Source: Xiphias gladius (taxonomy: Eukaryota > Chordata > Actinopteri > Istiophoriformes > Xiphiidae). Taken from it: a stretch of DNA of 64,000 bases. The stretch lies in the NCBI RefSeq assembly GCF_016859285.1, contig NC_053417.1:23032706-23096705 (forward strand), written 5' to 3'. Shown here piece after piece: positions 29,467 through 41,284 of this stretch. The position numbers and the translations under genes are program-made. The notes under the pieces are model-generated. The model did not search any database. It had not been told where the DNA came from and worked only from the letters and a program-made list of their open reading frames with translations. Positions within the stretch are counted from its first letter, which is position 1. Each line of letters begins with the position of its first letter.

Positions 29467-30260
29467 TCCACAAGCACTCTGGGTAAAGACGATGCCACTG
29501 CCAGGGCAGTTCCCTGTGAAAACACAGACAGCTCATATATTTATTTTTATATATATTTATTTTTATATATATATTTTATTTTGCTACTTTAACTAATAAG
29601 CCTTACATTTGTGCACAGTGTGAGAACACACCTTGGCTAACATGAATGTTAGATTCATATAACTGAAATACAACCCCACCCTCCCATCCCAACGTTGAAT
29701 CAAGTCATGATGCAAAATCTAATGGCACCACAGGGAAAACACCTTGTTACTGAGCTTTGTTTTGTTATGTCAGTGTGTCACCAGAAAACCGTCGTTGAAG
29801 TGAACCGCAATGAAATCAAATGGAGCTAAAGAATGAACGGTCTGGGCAGCTTTTTGCATGCGGCCAGCAAACAGCACCGAGAGCAGGCGAGCCTTCTTCA
29901 TGACGGCTAACGCTGCAAAGCTACCTAGCGTTAGCTAGCAATTAGCAAGTTAGCCACAACTCCATATGCGATGTCCTCGCATAAAAAATCCAGTTGCCGT
30001 TCTTTCTTCGGTGTAGACAGATAGTCTGTCAGTTGGCAATGAAACACAGCGTACAGGGCGTTCACTGTGGCAATACAGCAAAGAAACGCCGAGAACCAGA
30101 TACGAAAACGGCTCACCTTCCTTAGCTTTTCCCCATCGCTGCTTTTTCCTGTCAAGTCACATGACGCGGTGTAACCAGCCCACATTAGAGCCACATGAAT
30201 CCCGAGGATGATTCACGGCGTTTACATCCATTGTTTGATCCGGTAAAACTGGCTGATTGG
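29467..30260 (-). promoter_or_regulatory. wdr13: wdr13 5' region: spliced 5'UTR exon and CpG-rich promoter
   Basis: A 5'UTR piece in front of the ATG starts at 29513, after an acceptor TGTTTTCACAG. A strong donor GAAG|GTGAGC at about 30117 would end untranslated exon 1. Just upstream are an E-box-like GTCACATGAC (30156-30165) and an inverted CCAAT box (ATTGG, about 30256-30260). A TAGC/GTTAGC-rich patch (29918-29955) lies in the intron. The transcription start itself cannot be located by eye. Confidence 0.5.
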
Positions 30261-31016
30261 ATTAGAATATTCAACGGACCCCGACCGCAAACTTGATTTA
30301 CAACATATTGTTTTCATAGGATAGAAATGACATTTTTGAACTAAGAATTTATGCTGTTTACCTCTATCCCCCCGCCCCTCCAAAACAAAAGCACAAACTA
30401 ATAACTATGGCATGGTATTAAGGGACCACAGAGGGTCGTTCAGGAGCAAAATAATAAATAATATATCACTAGACCACACAATGAAAAATGCAAAGCATGC
30501 AAATTTGAGATTCGTTTAATAATCCCTGCAATTATCCTCCTCTTATAGTGGTGACAATACTGAAAACTGATTTAGTGTAGTCATATGTAACAAAAAAATA
30601 TTCTCATTTGGATTTTTAAGGACAAAATGCTGTCTTTTATCAATGTTTATCAATGTTTATCCATTACCCAGCTGACATGAAAAAAAATAAAAAAATAAAG
30701 TACACTATCACCTCCCCTGTAACATGATGAAAATGCTTTCTTGTCACGGACAATGGGTGAACACACAGTTCCAGTGGGTTCACAATGGCAGTATTACAAG
30801 GTCAGCTCCGAGGTTTCGCCTGGCTCAGCAAAGACCTGCAGAGCTGTGGGGCATGCTGCTCAGCTGACAGGGCTCTTTGCTTGTTCATGGTGCTCTTTCT
30901 CGAAGGGGCCCCAGTGACAGAGCCATTCACAAGCACGGGCCATAAATGACCGAGTTGAACACCACATTAAGCACTGCATTCTCAAAAAACAGCACAGACT
31001 CTGGAGGACAGCCAAA
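30261..31016. other. Short intergenic region upstream of the small Lys-rich gene
   Basis: The DNA is AT-rich with a 10-base tandem duplication near 30640. Two CAGCTG E-boxes lie near 30669 and 30861. A TATA-like CATAAATGA at about 30941, roughly 70 bases before the ATG at 31017, is a possible core promoter for that gene. No coding frame. Confidence 0.4.
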
Positions 31017-31706
31017 ATGCCAGGAACGAAAGGTAAGTGATGTTAAACAAAATTAAATTCTACAAAATATTTTTCTTTACTTTATCTGGATACCAGAAAA
31101 GCTGCATGTTCAATGTAATATAAAAATGTTATCATTCTATTTGACAAGAACTGTAGCAAAAGTGACATTGCCTCCAAATGTTTTGACACACATCTGAATA
31201 TTGCCACTGTTTTTCAGGTAACAAGTCGGACAAGAAGTCAACTACCAAGGTAGGAAAATCGGTACTAGTCTAAAATCATAATTTTATTCTCTCAATCTGT
31301 AAATTTTTTCACTTTATTTATATTTGCTTTTATTTCAAAGCAACCTCAGAGTCCTAAAGAGCAGCCGAAGAAAGGTGATCAGAAAGGAGATGATAACAAG
31401 AAGCAAGGAGGTAAGCATTTATATGAAATGAAATTTCTTGACCTCTTTTATAGCATATTATTTTAACTCTGATAATCAAAACTGTGCATAGACAACATGT
31501 TTTCCTGGTACAAAACAAACAGACAGAAAATATATATACTGTATATATATACTTGCCATAGGCCTACGGTGGTTTGGGACACTGCAATAAATTCCCTGTC
31601 TGCCACACAGTGTGGAAATGAGGTGCTGTGATTGCTGTGTCCCCAGTGAAGGTATCTGTCTGTGTTTCATCCCCTCGCAGGACAGCCGAAGGGAGAGAAG
31701 CAATAA
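31017..31706 (+). CDS. Small Lys/Gln-rich peptide of unknown function, four short exons
   Basis: Predicted exons are 31017-31032, 31218-31249, 31341-31410 and 31681-31706, each joined by good GT-AG sites in matching phase (GTAAGT, GTAGGA and GTAAGC donors; TTTTCAG, TTTCAAAG and CTCGCAG acceptors). The product is 47 residues, starting MPGTKGNKSDKKSTTKQ and ending QPKGEKQ. It is highly charged, with no Cys, Trp or aromatic residues, no signal peptide and no membrane segment. The ATG sits in a favourable CCAAAATGC context, and an AATAAA at 32134-32139 could end the transcript. I do not recognise it. It could be an intrinsically disordered nuclear or chromatin-associated peptide, or the exons may belong to a longer product. 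In another frame the last exon is open to 31794 (…NNFQAFVKMALETLLGSC…), reachable only if exon 3 or an extra microexon changes the phase. Confidence 0.45.
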
Positions 31707-34061
31707 CTTCCAGGCGTTTGTGAAGATGGCTTTGGAGACACTGCTGGGGTCCTGCCGCCGTAAACATGGGGGTCCTCGGGGCAGACAGGGCTGAGTGCAC
31801 TTCCTCTCCCCTCCGCACTTTCCCCCTGAGCCTGCAGACTGGGCTGCTGTGTGGCCCTTTCGATACAACATCTGCTCACCTCTCACAGAGGCAGAAAGAG
31901 AACCCGATCTCCATCCATCACCATCTGTTGTTCAACCTTTGTACCCTCTACCCTCCCCAAACTGTCCACTCTGGATTATTGGATGCTCAGAAAAAGACGC
32001 CAGGGCTAAACTGGACCATTGCTTTGAGCAAGAACAGTCTGTCATCCCTTTGCAACCCTTCCCCAACTCACCCTCATACCATGATTGGCTGTCTAACAGT
32101 CCATCCTTTCTTCTTGTAAATAATAATGATTCAAATAAACAAATATTTCTTACAGCAGTCCAAGTGTATCTGACTTCTGATATCATAACATTTTAAACCC
32201 TCTCAGACATACCTGTTGGGATTTTTTCCACACTGAATTAAACAAAGACGGCACTCCAGGTTTCATGTAAAATTTTATAAAAATATCACAGGTGTATCAG
32301 AGCCTTTACATTTTCAGGGGGAAAAAAAGCTTAGAGTAAATATCAGAATAGTATTTAAAACACGTGTTGTACTGGGTGGTGTTAGGTCAGCGGAGACTGA
32401 GCACTTGGTCTGAAGCATGAACAAAAATTCAGACTCTAATCTAAAACACTACATCTTAGTCAAGATGCGAAATCCTTTGACTTTCTAGATTGAAGAAAGA
32501 TACAGACAGAATGTGATCACAATCTAATTCAGACGCTCATGTTCCTTCATCAGGTAATCATCAATTACATAAATGCATCATTAAAATCAGCATCTGTACT
32601 CGAGGATAAATATTCAATATAGTTTAATGTATAATTTCATCTGAAATCTGTAAAATGAAATTGAAAGAGAAGTTTAAACATTTTTGCTCTACAGTAACAC
32701 ACGTGTATTACCCTGATTCTAAACTTTCATCTTCAATTCTAAAGAGTGAAAGAGTTTTTTTCAAATGTTCACAAATACTAATAAGACCTTCTCTACGCAA
32801 AGGCAAACTTCATTTAAATCGAAATCATCAAAATAATACAAAACAAAATATAAACACTATTATGAAATTGCACCACAAAAATCCATTTTTCTTTATCTAA
32901 AAATTCACAAAAGGGGAAATCATTATTGGTGACAATAAATTGCTGCCTTATAACCACAACCTGTGCTCTTTTAATTCAAAACTAAAACTCTTTGTTGTCT
33001 TACACATGCTCAAGAGACAAGCTCTGTGAAAGAGATGAGAATGGTGATTTTCTATTTTTTTCTTATTGCCAACAAATCCGCGAAAAGACCAAGACCAAGA
33101 ATGAACTGATTCTACTAACAGTGCTGTCTCCTTAGCCAAGGCTTGATACAGCTTATTCTTCCGTGTCACAGATCTTCACTGTTGTCTAAAACACATCAAC
33201 GAGCCACATGTCACCCAGTTGCACTGGTTGACATGTTCCCTCATCACAATGAACATGGGCATCGTTCGTTCTGCAGACGTAAATAGTAACTGGAGCACCA
33301 AAGGTATATTGATCTGCCATAGAAAATAGTTTCTAACAAAATGCTTTATGTACTCCTGTTTGACTAATGTTTGCTAAAAAGTACAGTGCCCAGCCGTTTT
33401 AGGAAACGATTTAGCCTTTTTTTTAAAAACAAAGTATAGTGAACAGTGAGTGGGCTGAGTGCCACAGGCAGACAAGCTGGGGAAGTCAGAACATATTGAA
33501 AGACGTACTATTGCATTTTTGGTTTTTAGTTTTTTCATGGGATTTTTTGACTATGAGAATATTGCCAGTTTCATTCTTCGAACCTAAAAATGAGATTGTG
33601 TAACACTCGAGGTTTAGGGGAACCACATCTGGAGGAAATCTGCCGCAGTCGTTGTGAAACCTAGATAATGGGCTCTATCATGTGTCCACAGAAAGGAGCA
33701 GCCGATCTCCACCATGCTGACAGGTATTGATTGCGACTCACAGTGAGACATCAGTAACTGCTGTCACAACAGGAGGCCTCGACAACTTCGGCTCAGATAT
33801 AACGGATGCGATATGGAAAAAAGGAGGGGAGAAGCGGGCTATCATTTCATGGATATCAAAACTAGTCCCCAGCAGGTTAGAATAATAGATTACCCAACCA
33901 ACATGCGGCGCAACCTGAACACTGCATGTTGGTTTACTGTTGTATACAGGTTGAATCCATTCTCTTCGGTCTGACGCAGGATAAAATCACAGTGCAGAGG
34001 TGGAGAACCGGCCTTACATCTCTCATTATTGCTTCCTTCAACCTTGCTCTGATTCTTATTG
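31707..34061. other. 3'UTRs of the small plus-strand gene and of porcn (convergent)
   Basis: No coding exon is seen. A plus-strand AATAAA is at 32134-32139. The rest is AT-rich and should include the porcn 3'UTR, for which I found only weak poly(A) signals (for example minus-strand ATTAAA at 32970-32975). The boundary between the two genes is not determined. Confidence 0.5.
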
Positions 34062-37000
34062 TTAGAGAATGAGACGGTACAGTATCCAGCATCCAAACGC
34101 GACCCAGTGGCTTGTCCAGCTCAGCTCTGACCACTTCTGAATGGTATGGTGGGTGACATCGTCCTGTAGGGGGCAGTACATACTATGTAAGCTAAATGGG
34201 ATGTTGCATAATATTAATTATGCCCTTCCTAAAAACATCTTTACAAAAAATGTGATTCATAATTCATTAGTTCTTGCTTTTTGAACAGATTTAGAACTAA
34301 TTTATATTATTAAAGTCAATAGTTCTTTATCTGTTTCCTACTTTCTCAGACTATATTTTTTTCACTGCTGCAACATGTGAGTTTCCCCTCTTGGGATCAA
34401 AATGTGTCTTATCTCATCTTACCTCATCTTCCTCCATGTAGTCCACACTGGAGGTGAACACAGAGCCCAGGTACGTCAGGTGGAGTATCGCCAAAGCGCT
34501 GAATGCTATGTTAATCATATAGACCCAGAGCTCCTGCAGAGGTAGAGACAAGGCATCATGTAAGAACCCAGAACCATCTTAATCAACAATTCAGACACTT
34601 TTACCCATATTGTTTTTTTGCAGTCTTTGTGGCTTTTTCTGTTAAAGGCCCTGAAAAATCTATTGGCCCAGTCAGCTTCTTACGCCGTTTTGATGAAGTA
34701 CATTAGCTGATTGTTCGACTGTCAAACAATAAATAATAAATAATACTAACTTTTAACTTTGATTTTTTCACATTTTGTAATGCAATTTTGTAATATTTAA
34801 TGCTATAGAGAAATACTTGAAGCCCCTTTTTCAGGGTCTTTAATATAATGCTTCAATGCCTAAGTTGTGATGAGAACAATAAGAACTACGTTGTACAGTC
34901 TATGCAGGCCTCTTTTTCATCACATAAATCATTATTTCTCTTGCTGTGTGTAACCAATATAACATAATGTTTGTTTGTTTTTGTTGAACATCTTGCCAGT
35001 GAACTCCTAAAATATATCATTTGACAGTGCAAGGCAGACCATGGGGGCTGATGTATTTTAATGGTAGCAGTTTGTTTTTTTTCTGACATTAAAACCTGAT
35101 GTCAACACTACTAAAGTAGTTATTAAGTATACATTTTTAATGGTTAGACTATTTCTTGTGTTTTTTTAATATGATGGTCACTTGGCCTGCTGAAGAGTAT
35201 TGTCATTATTCTTATTATGTTTAGGCGAAATCCAAAGGAAAAGTTATAAGGGGTTTAATTTTCGTATTTTGGTTCGAGTGGAGGGTAAAATTAGAGAGAA
35301 CATTTTTTCTGAATGCAAACTGGGCCAGAGGATCTAACTAGGTAGGCCTCCTTTGAGCACCTCCTGCTCTGAAAGTAAGAAGAAAACCAGAATATATACA
35401 AACCAAGTAAAACCACCACAGCCCTGTGGTCGGAACTGAAATTTCTATTTGTGCAGCATAAAGCATTAGTTGAACATGGATAAAAAAATAAAAACAGAAA
35501 AACAAATCCTAAAATTGACTATAAGTAAACATAAACATAAACATAAACATAAACATAAATGATAAAATGATAGACTATGTAAGTATGAGTATACATCTGG
35601 AATAAATGGTTATTCTCTTGCTCGCCAAGAGTTAGATGAGAACATTTATACCACTCTCATATCTGTATACTAAATATCAAGCTAAAGCTTGGAGACAGTT
35701 TAGCATAAAGACAGGTAAGCTTGGCTCAAGCCACAGGGAATAAAATCCAAAAGTGACGGCGGCCTGCCAAGAAATAGTCCAGTACATAACCCCTCATTAA
35801 ATTTCTATGGATTAAACAAACAAGATACAATACAACATGTTAATTAATGAGTTTTTAGAGGTGCTGGAAGGTGTTTTTGTTTTGTTACTTTTGGACAGAG
35901 TCGGACTGTTGTCAACCAGTCAAAATGAGTGAGCGTATTTACAAAAATGTCGAGCTATTCCTTTGACATTCATGTAAAACCTCAAGAGTCCACGGCTAAT
36001 GATAAATGACAGGTAATGTAGGACCTTCTCTCAAAAGAAGAGACGGAAGAGAAAGGCACACTATACCTTTTTGTTCTGGTGAGAGCAGTTTGGCCGACAT
36101 TTCCTTGACAGTATACAGGCATCAAAAATTGCTGCAAGCCTCTTCCTCGACACTGAAACACAAAACAAGACCGAAGCATTAAATTGAAGCTAAAGGAAAA
36201 GTTCCTTTCCAACCACAAGAGGTAAATTAGAGGCACTGCGGTGAACAGAAACAGTGGGTGCAATTAACCTTTACTGCAAAGCTAAGCACCTCTAAATTGA
36301 AAGTTTCTAATGTAGAAAAGAGAGATTAGGCAGACTCTTACCGTGCTCAATGTACGTGATGAACCCTAAAGATATAAGCACTGCGCCCAGATGAAAACTC
36401 AAACCCTACCAGACACAGGAGTTTGAATTACAAACGATCCACTTGTTGGTACAGACACATCACATTTCAGAGTGCGAGGTACAATTGCTTTGTAAGACTT
36501 CCACATAGTACTCACATGCAGTAGGGCGCTGGCTGTATATGTCACCATGATGGCAGAGAATGTCCCAAATTTGAGAGCACTCTTAAAAACATCTGTGAGA
36601 TGAGAGCATCGGCTTGCATGAGAGTGTCTCTTAAAAATGAGCCGTTATCATTCCAATCATAATGAGAAGGAAAAGCGAAAAACAGCTGCTGCCATCGAGC
36701 AACATAACTCACAGGTATGCAGAAAGCGAGACATGGGCAGATTCCATGACGTTACTACCTCCACCATCGACCGAGGAAACTCAATGTTCAGGGGCTTGGA
36801 CACGGTCATGTCCCTTCAAAACAAAAGGCAAAGGGGAGGGGGCCTTTTGAAAAAATGTGACTAAAGAGAAACACAATATGTGAACATTACGCAGGAAGTT
36901 CTGACCATTTGAGGTTTTCTTTCTCCTCAGTGAAGCCTGCCCCAGCCAGAGTAGTAGTAGTCTCGCTGAAATAACCAACAAAATAGTTGCTGAAGTGGAA

Positions 37001-38822
37001 AGACATTGTGTTCTCATACGCCAGCAACCACCTAATGTAATGACATTAAAAGAAGAAGAAACAGGCGGACATTACATTGCGATCTCCGGTAAATTCCAAC
37101 GTAATGAATTGATTATTACACATCATTAAAATACATACTTTGCCAGCGTACCTCTGAGAAGCAGCAGAATAAAGAGAGAAGTTAATGTTAGTGACACGTT
37201 AAATTCATAGAAACTTTTTATTGACTTGCTGTGTGATGATCTACGTCTCACCACGGTTTTCAAGACGGTGAAACAGTTGTGGTAAATGAGAGGGGGGGGA
37301 TGGGTGTCCTGGAACAGATGTGGCTGCACAGAGAGGGGGAATGATGTGGATACATGTGTGCAGGCGAAGGTGATACACAAATGGTACGCAGAAAATAAGC
37401 ATGCCTCAGATAGCACAAAATATGAGGAGATGCATGTCTACAGGGTTGGGTATGTTCATAGTCACTGAGAAAGAAAATTAATTACCTGATCTTCCTCCTC
37501 TTTTTGCTGTAAACAAAGATGGAATTAATCCATGAGTAACAAGTAATCCAAGACGGGAAATAAAGAGCCATTTTGATTTGTTTACAAGTGTCTCTGCGTT
37601 CCACTCACTTTCGTAGTAGCTTGTCTCCATAAACAGGTATAAAATAAGGGAAGAGGTACGGTGCCACACAGTTGGAAATAACAAGGCAGACCTGGCTTTT
37701 CACCCAGCTAACAGAGACTTTGAAAAGCCACGAAAAGCTCTGAGGCAGAAAAAAAAAAACAAAAAAACCCCCCCAAGGTTTAAACAGTTAGCAGCCAGCG
37801 TCAGGATAAATCTTTTAAATAATCCTCACCCCCACCTTCTTCCATACTTAAGAGATACTGCATTGCACTCACCAGCTTACGTCCCTCCAAAGCTTCTTTG
37901 TAGCTGTTGAAGCTGATCCAGGGACCAAAGATGACTGTGCCCACAAAGTAAATATAGCCCATGAACTCAACGGGTGAGGGTACACTGGCTACCACGCCTC
38001 TGTCCAAATCGAAGGCAAGTGAGATGGCTTTCATGGCAACCACCATCTGTGAACCTGGATGACAGCAGCAGCCCTTGAGCAGTCACTAGATTCCAAAATA
38101 ACATTATTTATGCCCAAAGTAAAGGTAAACCTAGAATAAACACATTAATTGCTTGCATCTATCAGCCTGGCCTACCTCTCATCTTGTGCCAGTTGGTGGT
38201 GTCCATCATGTGCAGTTCTCTGATAAAATTTTGATAAGAACAGTCTCAGGTTTTTCATGTAGTCCTTGCCGCAAATTAAACTTCACAAAAGTCACTGCAA
38301 CAAGGGCTTTTGACGCATTCGTTTCCAACACACGCTTAATGCGTGCTGCGGAGCTGTCAGGTATCAGAGGAGGAATCTCTTACCCCAACAGCAGGTAGAT
38401 GAGCACGGTGATGGAGAGGAAGGTGCCTCGGATGGTAGAGTGGCGGCACAGGAAGAGGAAGAGGTAGCAGAGGAGGCTGAGAAGGACCACCCAGATCATA
38501 TGAAGCTCAAAGAACAGATAGAGAGTGTAGAACCCTCCGGCCACTGTGCCCAGGTGCTTCACGAAAGAGGGGACGCCTGGCATAGCAAGATAACGACATA
38601 AAGCACAGCACAGGTGATTATGATGACGCCGCCTGTGTGAGAAGGGTGACCAACACTGACTGGACACAAGATAACTGGACTCTCACCCAACATCCAGAGA
38701 AGCCGACATAGCAGGCAGATAACCAGCAGCTGCCACACCTGCTCCAGGCCCTGCTGAGCTGTGGGCAGCAGGCAGCCGTGAGCAAGCTCCTGGAAAAACT
38801 TCTGTCGGCTGAACGCTCCCAT
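34062..38822 (-). CDS. porcn: Protein-serine O-palmitoleoyltransferase porcupine, fourteen coding exons
   Basis: Exons in transcript order: 38687-38822, 38384-38576, 38176-38219, 37873-38054, 37609-37739, 37486-37506, 37139-37153, 36906-37031, 36713-36813, 36516-36592, 36342-36405, 36067-36152, 34423-34533 and 34062-34163. Every junction is phase-consistent; the product is 462 residues (longest human isoform about 461). The start [13 protein letters not shown] and the blocks [27 protein letters not shown] and YTASALLHG identify PORCN, an ER multi-pass MBOAT enzyme that attaches palmitoleate to a Wnt serine. The conserved MBOAT Asn (in SWNLP, exon 9) and His (in ALLH, exon 10) are present. Exons 6 (21 nt) and 7 (15 nt) are microexons, each divisible by three. 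The donor after exon 13 lies in a LINE-like tail. The ATG lacks a readable 5'UTR exon. Confidence 0.95.
34363..34430 (+). mobile_element. LINE-like 3' tail overlapping the porcn exon 13 donor
   Basis: The order CACTGCTGCAACATGTGA, GTTTCCCCTCTTGGGATCAA and a TCTTAT/CATCTTA-rich end matches the 3' terminal segment of common fish non-LTR elements. Similar tails are at 40395-40450 and 41660-41724. On the opposite strand its end forms GAG|GTAAGATGAG, the donor of porcn exon 13. Confidence 0.5.
35527..35559. repeat. (AAACAT)n hexanucleotide repeat
   Basis: About five and a half AAACAT units are read directly, in the long porcn intron 12. Confidence 0.9.
35599..35961 (+). mobile_element. MITE-like teleost interspersed repeat (copy 2), in porcn intron 12
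   Basis: It starts GGAATAAATGG and ends CGAGCTATTCC, a degraded version of the terminal inverted repeat seen intact at 8605/8866. The shared internal blocks are AAGAGTTAGATGAGAACATT and TTTAGCATAAAGACAGG. It is more complete internally than copy 1. Confidence 0.65.
37139..37153 (-). other. porcn: porcn microexon 7 (15 nt)
   Basis: The sequence AGGTACGCTGGCAAA lies between TGCTTCTCAG and GTATGT. In frame it gives R-GTLA-K, aligning with the human segment containing GTMVR. The size is a multiple of three, so inclusion or skipping keeps the frame. It is too short to stand out as a reading frame and was found from the gap against the known protein. Confidence 0.8.
37486..37506 (-). other. porcn: porcn microexon 6 (21 nt)
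   Basis: The exon encodes the basic segment NKKRRKI between GTTTACAG and a GTAAT donor. Skipping leaves the frame intact. The corresponding short basic insert in mammals is alternatively spliced, in an intracellular loop. Confidence 0.85.
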
Positions 38823-38905
38823 CACTAGACTTAAAGAGCAGAGGGAAGCCCAAACACTGCATCGTCACAGCGACAGAAAAATGGCATTTAAATCGATGGC
38901 TGTAA

Positions 38906-38944
38906 CATAAAGTGCAGCACACTATATGTGTGCTGCACTTTATG
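38906..38944. repeat. Perfect 16-bp inverted repeat with 7-base loop
   Basis: The left arm 38906-38921 (CATAAAGTGCAGCACA) is exactly complementary to the right arm 38929-38944, with loop CTATATG. It lies 84 bases upstream of the porcn ATG, in the 5'UTR or the intron before the first coding exon. Confidence 0.9.
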
Positions 38945-40394
38945 CACACATATGCAGGCTCGCGGGCAAGCATCGACTGCTCACTGCATTCACTCGCTTC
39001 AAAAGACACACTCCACCTCAAACTTCAAGTCCCAGCATGCAAAGCAGCTCACTACAAATCTGTGCATTTGAATGCAATAGCTGTCAGAGTTTCAAGGGTG
39101 ATACTGTTAATTACATTGTTGTTGTTGTGTTTTTTTTGCATTTACATGTATGGTAATTATATTTTCATTTCTTAACAATTGCATTGAATTTGATCCAGAT
39201 GATTGATGAGTTATGTCCGACAGTGTGAAATCTCAGGATGTCAGAAAGGATCAAAACCACGGCACAGTGAGATGGTGAAGAAAGGCCTGGTGACCCCCGT
39301 GTTGGTGTGTTGAACACTTATCGACGGTATGAAGAATATTGGACACATGCTATTCTGCAAGGCACGCTCTCTTCTCCGCAATGCAGTCGACCGAGGGGCT
39401 GAGTTGACTCACAGCTGCCTGAGAAGCGCTGTACAACTACGGCGTGCCCGGCGCCGCGCCACTTGCCAGAAAAGCAAGGCATCGTAAATCCATTGGGGAA
39501 AGCTGGTGGAGATCGCTCACCTTGCTTCACCTAGCCAGCGGATAATAACGGTCCCGCTACCAACGCACTTGAGAGCCGATCCCCCAGCCCCCACTCCAGA
39601 GCAGCTAACTGGACGCCCCGGGCATGTCGGCTTGTTTTCCAGGGGGGGGGGGGACTTACCCTTTTCGGGGCAGCAGCTGGAGCTTCCTCCCCGCGTCTCT
39701 ACCCGGCTGCTTTTCCGTCCCTTCGCGGTCAGTTAAGTTTGCGTGCCGCCGCTGCGTTTCACGCACTCTCGGTCCAGATGATGCTCATCTGGATGACTCC
39801 CATTGTCACAGCATCAGCACCACTTGCCCGTCATCTATGATGCCACGCGAAGACACGTCAGCCAATCTGCGGCGTGGAGCCGAGGACTCCGGCCAATCAC
39901 TGAGTTCGTTGGCTTCAAATGACAGCCGAAAAAGACCAATCAGGATCAGCGCCCAGCATTCACGGTGCCTTCCTACCGATTAGGATGTGTACGGCGTGCA
40001 GATGGGACTCGGACGCTGTTATGCGGTCCAAGCCCGGACGGGAGACAGTGAAATCTCGAGTGGCTCAGAGATGTGGCACCAGAGGTGGCGGAGGAACGCA
40101 CTGTGGAGAGGAGTCATAAAATCAAAATACAACTGCCCAACTTTTCCAATTGGTAAAACCGTTTATCCACAAATCCAGATTTAAGAGAGAGAAATCGGTC
40201 TTATTCAAGTCTCGGTGACGTCGAAAGTCGTTGGATCGGTCTTCAGCATGACCTGGGCCAAAAGCAAATCTTGTTCCCCTAGCAATGTGACGGTCCTGCG
40301 TATTTCTAACCATATGGGTTCGTGTGCAATTCTGACTGACACTAACTGGTTTTATTTCATTGTATATATATTCTAGGTACCATGTTCGCAGCTG

Positions 40395-40450
40395 TGCGCA
40401 GCCCACAAATTTCCCCTTGGGGACAATAAAGTATACCTTATCTTATTTTT
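40395..40450 (+). mobile_element. LINE-like 3' tail fragment
   Basis: The sequence contains AAATTTCCCCTTGGGGACAA, then TAAAGTATACC and a TTATCTTATTTT tail, which is the typical terminus of fish non-LTR retrotransposons. No reverse transcriptase frame is attached. Confidence 0.5.
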
Positions 40451-41284
40451 TACTGTAGGTTGTACATAAATCTGTCAGATCAGTTGTGTGTTTAGTGGGC
40501 TTGCTGAATTGCTAAACTGTTTTATGTCATGCAGGTAATAAGTCACCCTTTTTAAGGGTTTGAAGGCTGTAACTAATGGTTTATTTATTTTTAAAAAAAA
40601 ATGGATTACTGCTTTATAGGTCAGTTACAAGACATAAGAACGTTTGGATTGCAAGGTTGTAAAAATATCCAAGGGGTGTTGGTTCTCGTACTCCGTAATA
40701 TGTAATAATAATATTTCTGTCATTAATAAGAGCCAAACTCTGCAGTTTTAAATGTCTTTTTTTACACCAATCCATAAAGTGTTTAGTTGTTAATGTTAAT
40801 TTTTAAGGAAAAAGTTTAAGCTGAAAAAGTGCAAGAAAAAACATTTGTTCAGTTCACTCTAAAATAAACAACCTGACCTTTACAACCCAAAATATGTACC
40901 ATATAAATGAGCTTTAAGTAGGTTGTACTATTGTGCAACAGCCTCATTTTGTTTTGCTTCTAAAAGATGCTGCGGTAGACTCACAACCGCATTTAGTGAC
41001 CAAAAGGCCCAAGAAATGAAGGCACGAGGGCAACTTGTTGTTCATGTGCTGTGGGCATTTTCCCGCAACGGGATTGTATGGAAGCTCAGAGAACAAGCTG
41101 GCCACTTTAATGCAATGTGACACAACGGTAGGAGGCCGGTCCAAGAAGAGCAGGCATTTTTGGGTCAATTTAACAATCCATCTAGTGCCACCATCAGGAC
41201 AAATCTTTATTTGCCAGTAAAACTTGAAATGATTTTCACAGTGAATTTCTTACAACAAAAAAATTCCAACAAATAAAGTGTGGT

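Larger units (their letters stand above)
38823..41284. other. Upstream region of porcn and intergenic space
   Basis: It includes an inverted repeat (38906-38944) and a G12 run (39642-39653). The moderately CpG-rich interval 39360-40060 may hold the porcn promoter, given CCAAT-type motifs near 39860-39940 (CCAAT at 39860 and 39893). A LINE tail is at 40395-40450. No coding exon is supported. Confidence 0.45.

Noticed and set aside
29931-30194. 87-residue minus-strand frame with a hydrophobic middle upstream of wdr13
   Set aside because: It begins with GTG and a strong donor at 30117 interrupts it, so it is better explained as 5'UTR exon plus intron. The upstream-frame idea is kept only as a finding.
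31795-32196. 133-residue plus-strand frame after the small gene
   Set aside because: It starts with a non-ATG-type codon context, overlaps the expected 3'UTR, and shows no domain or codon pattern suggesting a gene.
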